A stretch of 64,000 nt of DNA from positions 372,001-436,000 of the forward strand of contig NZ_CP033970.1 in assembly GCF_003854935.1 (NCBI RefSeq), written 5' to 3'. Source of the DNA: Cupriavidus pauculus. GTDB taxonomy: Bacteria; Pseudomonadota; Gammaproteobacteria; Burkholderiales; Burkholderiaceae. This document shows positions 58,942 to 64,000 of this stretch, piece after piece. A program made the translations under genes and the position numbers. Each line of letters opens with the position of its first letter. Position 1 is the first letter of the stretch. Under the pieces are notes generated by a model. That model saw only the letters and a list, made by a program, of their open reading frames with translations, did no database searches and was not told the origin of the DNA.

Positions 58942-60111
58942 CTATTTGCCGGCCTGCGGCTTGGCCGTGGCGCCCGTGCCCAGCGACCGGATGTAGGCGG
59001 ACAGCGCCGCCACCTCGGCATCGGTCACCGGCGTCTTCGGCATGAGCGGGCCGAACCCCTTGATCAGGCGCGCGTGCGGGTCCTCGATTTCCTTCTTCAG
59101 GAAGGCGTCGTCGACGGTGGCGTTGCTGCCGTCGGCAAACTGCTGCGTGGTGCCGTACAGGCCCTTCCAGGTGGGGCCGACGCTGGCGCCGCCGTCCACG
59201 CTGTGGCAGGCCACGCAGCCCTTGCCCTGCGCCAGCGCCCGGCCCTGCTCGGCCAGGTCGCCGCCACCCGTGGGGCCGGTGCCGGTGCCCGTGCCCGGCG
59301 CGGCGGCTGGCTGCGCCGCGCGTGCCTGGGCCATCGCGAAGGTCTGCTGTTTCGCCAGCCAGGCGTCGAATGCGGCCCCGTCCTCCACCACCACGTGGCC
59401 GCGCATGTTGTAGTGGCCCACGCCGCATAGCTGGGCGCAGAGGATGTCGAACCGCCCCGCCTGCGTGGGCGTGAACCAGAACGACGTCACCATGCCGGGC
59501 ACCATGTTCATGCGCGCGCGGAACGGCGGGACGTAGAAGTCGTGCAGCACGTCTTTGGACCGCAGCAGCACCTTGACCGGCCGGTTCAGCGGCAGGTGCA
59601 CCTCGGGGCCGGCGATCACGATGTCGTCCTGGCTGTTCGGGTCCTCGGGATTGAGCCCCAGCGGATTGCTGGCGCTGACGAAGCGCGCGTCGGTGGTGCC
59701 CAGTTCGCCGCTCCTGCCGGGGAAGCGGAACCCCCACTGCCACTGCTGGCCCACCACTTCCAGCACCATCGCCTCGCGCGGCGGGCGCACGTAGTCGGCA
59801 TAGACGATCAGGCCCGGCGCCAGCAGCGCCATGATGCCCACGGCGCTCAGGCCGATCAGCCAGCGCTCCAGCCGGTGGTTCTCGGGCTGGTAGGCGGCGC
59901 GGTGGCCGTCACGATGCCGGAAGCGCCAGACGATGTAGCCCAGCAGCAGGTTGATGACGACGAAGAACAGGCCGGTGATGACGAGGGTAATGATCAGCGT
60001 GTCGTCCATCTGCTTCCAGTTGGACGCCAGCGGTGTCAGCCACCAGGGGCTCAGGAAATGAAAGAGCACCGAAGCGGCAACCATGATGACGAGCACGATT
60101 GCGATCGCCAT
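58942..60111 (-). CDS. coxB: Cytochrome c oxidase subunit II with fused cytochrome c (caa3 type)
   Basis: 389 residues. Three hydrophobic segments (about 2-23, 37-62, 83-108), one more than usual, precede the cupredoxin domain. CuA ligands are His190, Cys225, Cys229, His233 and Met236 (CAQLCGVGHYNM). A Gly/Thr/Ala linker leads to a class I cytochrome c domain with heme site CVACH (299-303) and a Met ligand in GPLMPKTP. Accepts electrons from cytochrome c and passes them to subunit I. First gene of the oxidase operon proper. Confidence 0.94.
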   Translation of the reverse strand: MAIAIVLVIMVAASVLFHFLSPWWLTPLASNWKQMDDTLIITLVITGLFFVVINLLLGYIVWRFRHRDGHRAAYQPENHRLERWLIGLSAVGIMALLAPGLIVYADYVRPPREAMVLEVVGQQWQWGFRFPGRSGELGTTDARFVSASNPLGLNPEDPNSQDDIVIAGPEVHLPLNRPVKVLLRSKDVLHDFYVPPFRARMNMVPGMVTSFWFTPTQAGRFDILCAQLCGVGHYNMRGHVVVEDGAAFDAWLAKQQTFAMAQARAAQPAAAPGTGTGTGPTGGGDLAEQGRALAQGKGCVACHSVDGGASVGPTWKGLYGTTQQFADGSNATVDDAFLKKEIEDPHARLIKGFGPLMPKTPVTDAEVAALSAYIRSLGTGATAKPQAGK

Positions 60112-60245
60112 GTCCCCTCCCTCGCGTACGCAAGGAAACGGGCCGGCAAGTGCGCCCGTTCACGCACGTGGAATAAGCCTAGTGCATCGACTCAGGTCAC
60201 TGCAAGGCGACATGGTCGCCCGTGGGTACGCGCGGGCGCACGCGC

Positions 60246-60749
60246 CTAGTGCACGACATCGCGCGATTCAAGCTTCCAGTAGCACAGCGCGATGCACATG
60301 CCGAACAGCAGGTGCCCCACCAGCGTGTGCCAGCCGCGCGCCTGCACGAACCAGGGAAAGGCCGCCGTCATCACGTAGAAGTTGAACAGGTAGACCACCA
60401 GCCCGAACACCGCACCCACCAGCATCGACATGCCAATGCTGGAGTCGAGCTGGAACGGCGCGATGATGGCGCACAGCACGCAGCCGAGTATCGCGCCGAT
60501 CACGAAGTGGATGACCAGCGCCACGGCGACGGTGCTGACGCTGAACATCGAGGTCTGCAGCACCTCGCGCCCCATCACGATGGCCGCGATCATGCGCGTG
60601 GTGCCCCACGGATGCACGCCGGCCACCATCGACGACCAGAACAGCTCGACGACAAGCAGCAGCGCCCCGGCGGCCAGCCCCGACACCGCCGCGGCGGACC
60701 AGTCCGGCAGACGACGCACGTAGTGGTGCGAATGCATGTGCAGTTCCAT
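60246..60749 (-). CDS. Four-helix membrane protein of unknown function
   Basis: 167 residues. A His-rich N-terminus (MELHMHSHHYVRR) is followed by four hydrophobic segments (about 19-38, 70-95, 100-130, 138-158). No catalytic motif is recognised. Lies 134 bases upstream of coxB on the same strand and could be co-transcribed with the oxidase. The His-rich start could bind metal, but this is a guess. Confidence 0.78.
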   Translation of the reverse strand: MELHMHSHHYVRRLPDWSAAAVSGLAAGALLLVVELFWSSMVAGVHPWGTTRMIAAIVMGREVLQTSMFSVSTVAVALVIHFVIGAILGCVLCAIIAPFQLDSSIGMSMLVGAVFGLVVYLFNFYVMTAAFPWFVQARGWHTLVGHLLFGMCIALCYWKLESRDVVH

Positions 60750-61002
60750 AGCTTCCTCCTGGAGGCCGGTGGCGCATGATGGCCATCATGCGTCCAGCAT
60801 AGGACACCTGCCGCCAGAAGCGAGGGACGCCCGGCGCCACACCAGAAGCCTGCCGAAGCCCATGTCTCCGATGCGATACCTGGCCGCCCGCCTCGCACGT
60901 GACGCGTTTCAAACACCGCGGGACAACCCTGAGCGCCCCGGCCTTGTATTCGCCACACACGGCCTATACTGGATGCACAAGGAAGCAAGACAGGAGACCG
61001 CC

Positions 61003-61185
61003 ATGATCCACGTCCAGGCGCATGATCTTGTGTTTTTGATCCCCATGGCACTCGTTGGCCTGCTGGCGATGGGTGCGATTCCGGTGGCCGCCAAGGCGCT
61101 GCGCATCAGTTGCCGTTGCGCGGGCGCGATCATCGGTGTGCTGCTCGGGGTGCTGGTGCTGGAGGCGCTGCCGCTGCTGATCTAG
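61003..61185 (+). CDS. Small membrane protein, 60 aa
   Basis: Starts MIHVQAHDLVFLIPMALVG and has two hydrophobic helices (about 9-30 and 38-60). CAGGAGA lies seven bases upstream of ATG 61003, a strong ribosome site. No homology recognised. Divergent from the 60246 gene. Confidence 0.55.
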   Translation: MIHVQAHDLVFLIPMALVGLLAMGAIPVAAKALRISCRCAGAIIGVLLGVLVLEALPLLI

Positions 61186-61234
61186 CGGCCGCTGTTTCGA
61201 GAGAGAGAGGCGCCTTCGGGAGAAGGCGGCGCGT

Positions 61235-61396
61235 ATGTTGCTGACGCTGCTGGCAGCCGCCTTGGCGGCACTGCTCGTGCTGACGATCGGCGCGGCGCTG
61301 TGGCGCTGCGGCCATCCGCATCGCATGCGGTACCGGCGCTGTGCCCGCCGCCGGGCCGGGCTTGGCAGGGCGCGCAGGCACGCCCCATCACACTGA
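61235..61396 (+). CDS. Possible tiny membrane ORF, 53 aa
   Basis: MLLTLLAAALAALLVLTIGA gives one hydrophobic helix, followed by an Arg/Cys/His-rich basic tail. GGGAGAAGG lies 8-16 bases upstream but is also part of the hairpin CGCCTTC-GGGA-GAAGGCG (61211-61228), which could instead be the terminator of the preceding gene. Low confidence that it is translated. Confidence 0.3.
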   Translation: MLLTLLAAALAALLVLTIGAALWRCGHPHRMRYRRCARRRAGLGRARRHAPSH

Positions 61397-61405
61397 AAGC
61401 CTGCT

Positions 61406-61594
61406 TCAGATCTCGATCATCGAGAAATCGGCCTTGTAGACGTCGCACTCGGGGCAACGCCAGTCGTCCGGGATGTCTTCCCAGCGCGTGCCCGGGGCGA
61501 TGCCGTCGTCGGGCCAGCCCTGTTCCTCGTCGTACACCCAGCCGCAAATCAGGCAAACCCACGTCTTGTAGGCGATCGCTTCCTGCTCCAACAC
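61406..61594 (-). CDS. Rubredoxin
   Basis: 62-residue iron-sulfur electron carrier with one Fe(Cys)4 site: CLIC and CPEC with the connecting aromatic and acidic residues of the family ([14 protein letters not shown]). Full length. In Burkholderiales rubredoxins serve alkane hydroxylation or oxidative-stress reduction; neither partner is seen here. ATG 61594, [12 protein letters not shown]. Confidence 0.94.
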   Translation of the reverse strand: MLEQEAIAYKTWVCLICGWVYDEEQGWPDDGIAPGTRWEDIPDDWRCPECDVYKADFSMIEI

Positions 61595-61670
61595 TTGCTC
61601 CTGTGAAATCCATTTGGTCGTCCGGGCCGAATGATACGTGGTTTCGCCCGGACGCCAGTGGACCGCCCGG

Positions 61671-64000
61671 CTACTGCCGGATCGAGAAATCGACGCGGTT
61701 CGGCGCGCCCTTGTCCTTGATGCCGTCGGCCGTCAGCTTGGGCGCGGTCAGGAACAGCTTGGCGTCGGGTACCTTGCCGTCGCGTTCCAGCGACTGCTTG
61801 ACCGCCAGCGCGCGCTGGTCCGCCAGCGCCCGCAGTTCGGTATCGGTGACCGGGGCGTTCTGCAGCAGCAGCCTTTCCATCTCGGCCGGCGGCAGCGACT
61901 TGTTCAGGCCGATGAAGTTGGTCGGCTTCTTGAACGATTCGCGCTTGTACACGGCTTCCAGGTACTTCGGATACTCCTGCTTCGACACGGTCACGCGCGC
62001 GCCCTGGTCGCCGCCCTCGCCTTCCCCGGCCTGCTCGCCCGCCTGCGCGGACCGGCGCAGCTCGCGCTGCTTGGCGTTCGCCACGCGCTGGTCCAGCCAT
62101 ACGCGGCGCGCGCCGTCGGCGTCGGTGGCCGGGTCGATGCGGCCGCTGATCTCCAGCCGCAGCGATGGCCGGTCGTTCAGCGCCTTGCCCACGGTCTCGA
62201 TCTTCTTGCGCGCCTCGTCGGACAGCGTGGACGACCCCGGCGCGAACTCGATGTAGCCCAGTTCCTCGCCCCCGCCGCCAAACGCCGACGCGATCAGCGA
62301 GAACGGCGACGTGATGGCCTTGGTCAGCAGGTTCACGATCACGCGCAGGATCACGCCGCCGATGCTGAACTCGGGGTCCGACAGCGATCCCGACACCGGC
62401 AGGTTGATGTCGATGACCCCGTTGCGGTCCTTGAGCAGCGACACGGCCAGCAGCACCGGCAGCTTGACCGCGTCGGGGCTGTCCACGCGCTCGCCGAAGG
62501 TGAGCTGGTCCAGGTACAGGTGGTTGCGGGCATCGAGCTTGCCGTTCTCGATCTTGTACGCCACGTCCACCGTCAGCTTGCCCTTGGTGATCGGATACCC
62601 CGCGTACTTGGCCGCGTATGGCGTCAGCCGTGTCAACTCCACGCCGGCCGCCTTGGCCGCGATGTCCAGGTAGAGCTGCTCGCCCAGCGGATTGAGCTTG
62701 CCGCTGATGCTGACCGGCGCGTCATCGTCGAGCCGGCCGTTGAGCACCAGGTCTGCCGGCGTCGGGTCCGCCGACGACACCTTGGACACCGACCCCTTCA
62801 TGTCGGTGAGATTGGCGGAATAGTTGGGCTTGACGAAAAAGTCGGAAAAATTGATGTTGCCCTTGTTGATGGTGACGCCGCCCAGGCGGATCTGCGGCTT
62901 GGGCCCGGCCGGCTCGGCGGCCTTGGCCTGCGCCGGCGGCGCAGCGGGCCTGGCCTCGGGCGCTGACGCCGGGCTGGCCTGCGTCAGGCTGGTGGACGGC
63001 GCGGCCTCGCCCTTCTCGGCGCCGCCGGCCATCACGTCCTGCAGGTTCAGCCGGCCGTTGGCATTGAGAATCACGCGCGCATAGAAATCGTTCAGCGCCA
63101 CGTTCTGGATTCCCACCTGCATCGGGCCGCGCGCGTCGTTCATGTTGAAGTCGATGCCGTTGACCGACAGCGCGCGCCAGCGCAGGAAGTCGTCGCCGGA
63201 GATGCGGTCGACGGTGCGCACATTGCCGGCCAGCGCGTTGCCGGTGAAACGCACGGCTATCGGCTTGCCGGGCGGCGCATCGTAGGCCAGCTTGCCCTTG
63301 AGCGTCATCGTGCCGCTGCGCAGCGCCGCGTTGAGGCGGTCCGCCAGGTACGGCTGCAGCGGCGCCATGTCCAGCTCGCGCAGATCGAGCTGCAACTGCG
63401 CGGCAGGCCCCGTCGGCGTCACCTGCCCGTCGATGGTCATCACGCCCTTGCGGCCGCTTTCTGCGTGTAACTTCATCGGCAGCGCGCCCGGCGACAGCGG
63501 CCACGTCACGGTGCCCGTGGTCAGGCCGATGTTGCGGAACTGGTGGATGACCGGACGGCCACGGTTGGCCGCGGCCGGCGCATAGTCGGCCAGCCGCGCC
63601 TCGCCGCCATCGACGGCGACCTTGCCGACGCGCACTTTCCAGCCCGGCGCCGCAGCGCCATTGGCCGGCGCGGCGCCGGGGCGGGCTGCCGCCTTCTGAT
63701 CGGCGGCCTTCTGCTGGGCGGACTGCGTGGCCCAGATTTGCGCCGATTCCAGCAACTGGCCGCGATGGTCGCGCGTGGCCGAGATGGCCGGCTTGACCAG
63801 CGCCACCTGTCCGGCCTCGAAAGTCTGCCTGGCCAGGTCGAGCTGGATGTCATCGAGCACCAGCTTGTCGGCCTTGAGCAGCGGCAGGCTGGCGCCTTCG
63901 GTGTCCGGCGCGCGCGCCACCCGTACCGCACGGCCGCCCCGTGCGCCCTGGCGCGGCGCCGCGACGGTCAGCCCCGCGCGGTCGTCGCGCTCGTTCGCGG
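61671..64000 (-). CDS. DUF748 (AsmA-like) envelope protein, 5' partial
   Basis: The right window edge cuts the start, so more than 770 residues are seen. The DUF748 body is a long series of beta strands as in AsmA/TamB-like proteins thought to bridge or traffic lipids in the periplasm. A Pro/Ala linker lies around 62900-63010, with a second DUF748 block after it. The C-terminal part has [20 protein letters not shown] and [18 protein letters not shown], resembling an OmpA-like end common in this family. Ends 77 bases before the rubredoxin start. Confidence 0.85.
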   Translation of the reverse strand, partial: ANERDDRAGLTVAAPRQGARGGRAVRVARAPDTEGASLPLLKADKLVLDDIQLDLARQTFEAGQVALVKPAISATRDHRGQLLESAQIWATQSAQQKAADQKAAARPGAAPANGAAAPGWKVRVGKVAVDGGEARLADYAPAAANRGRPVIHQFRNIGLTTGTVTWPLSPGALPMKLHAESGRKGVMTIDGQVTPTGPAAQLQLDLRELDMAPLQPYLADRLNAALRSGTMTLKGKLAYDAPPGKPIAVRFTGNALAGNVRTVDRISGDDFLRWRALSVNGIDFNMNDARGPMQVGIQNVALNDFYARVILNANGRLNLQDVMAGGAEKGEAAPSTSLTQASPASAPEARPAAPPAQAKAAEPAGPKPQIRLGGVTINKGNINFSDFFVKPNYSANLTDMKGSVSKVSSADPTPADLVLNGRLDDDAPVSISGKLNPLGEQLYLDIAAKAAGVELTRLTPYAAKYAGYPITKGKLTVDVAYKIENGKLDARNHLYLDQLTFGERVDSPDAVKLPVLLAVSLLKDRNGVIDINLPVSGSLSDPEFSIGGVILRVIVNLLTKAITSPFSLIASAFGGGGEELGYIEFAPGSSTLSDEARKKIETVGKALNDRPSLRLEISGRIDPATDADGARRVWLDQRVANAKQRELRRSAQAGEQAGEGEGGDQGARVTVSKQEYPKYLEAVYKRESFKKPTNFIGLNKSLPPAEMERLLLQNAPVTDTELRALADQRALAVKQSLERDGKVPDAKLFLTAPKLTADGIKDKGAPNRVDFSIRQ

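Noticed and set aside
57109-59430. 773-residue plus-strand open frame over the oxidase genes
   Set aside because: His/Arg/Gln-rich shadow of subunits I and II, which carry all metal ligands.

Overview
The window is GC-rich, densely coded DNA from a betaproteobacterium of the Burkholderiaceae. Cupriavidus or Ralstonia is the best guess, probably the second replicon. The guess rests on gene content: Bug-type solute receptors, TctAB, a caa3-type oxidase with two subunit III genes, a Wsp operon, KatE and BON/PRC stress proteins, plus strong G/C at third codon positions. No tRNA, rRNA, CRISPR array, insertion sequence, prophage or integrase was seen. It reads as stable chromosome with accessory metabolic, signalling and respiratory blocks.

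Layout. 1-8.1 kb holds the 3' part of a GH3 beta-glucosidase (bglX), a small conserved gene, an alpha/beta hydrolase, a class A penicillin-binding protein, an ArsB-like permease, folE, a BLUF photoreceptor and a small gene. 8.4-15.4 kb holds an unrecognised 311-residue protein, a response regulator paired with a hybrid kinase carrying a degenerate receiver and an Hpt domain, a DHA2-type MFS pump and a small lipoprotein. 15.5-19.6 kb is a GH18 chitinase without a Sec signal, facing a regulator built from two OmpR-type winged helices across a 604-base AT-rich gap. 19.7-27.5 kb is an iclR-SDR-bug unit divergent from a five-gene livHMGF plus receptor operon. That operon contains a REP doublet and ends at a strong terminator. 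27.5-30.2 kb is a DUF6600/FecR-like secreted protein with a long Gln-rich tail.

30.4-40.5 kb is c-di-GMP signalling: a GGDEF-EAL protein divergent from a complete wspABCDEFR operon. In known Wsp systems a surface-sensing receptor drives the kinase WspE, which phosphorylates the diguanylate cyclase WspR, while WspC and WspF adjust receptor methylation. 40.6-46.7 kb is a general-stress block: katE, two BON proteins, a flavodoxin-fold reductase, an SDR and a PRC-barrel protein. 47.3-55.4 kb holds a DUF4397 lipoprotein, a PadR-like regulator, tctBA without tctC, a MATE pump, an aldehyde dehydrogenase and a DUF2252 protein. 55.4-60.7 kb is a cytochrome c oxidase operon (subunits II with fused cytochrome c, I, III, III and IV) plus a membrane protein. 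The window ends with tiny membrane ORFs, rubredoxin and the 3' part of a large DUF748 (AsmA-like) gene that runs off the right edge.

The most distinctive items are the chitinase and tandem winged-helix pair, the complete Wsp operon with a divergent GGDEF-EAL gene, the hybrid kinase with a pseudo-receiver, the LivG homologue with a degenerate ABC signature, the folE-BLUF pair and the REP elements. No wholly new multi-gene system could be demonstrated from sequence alone.
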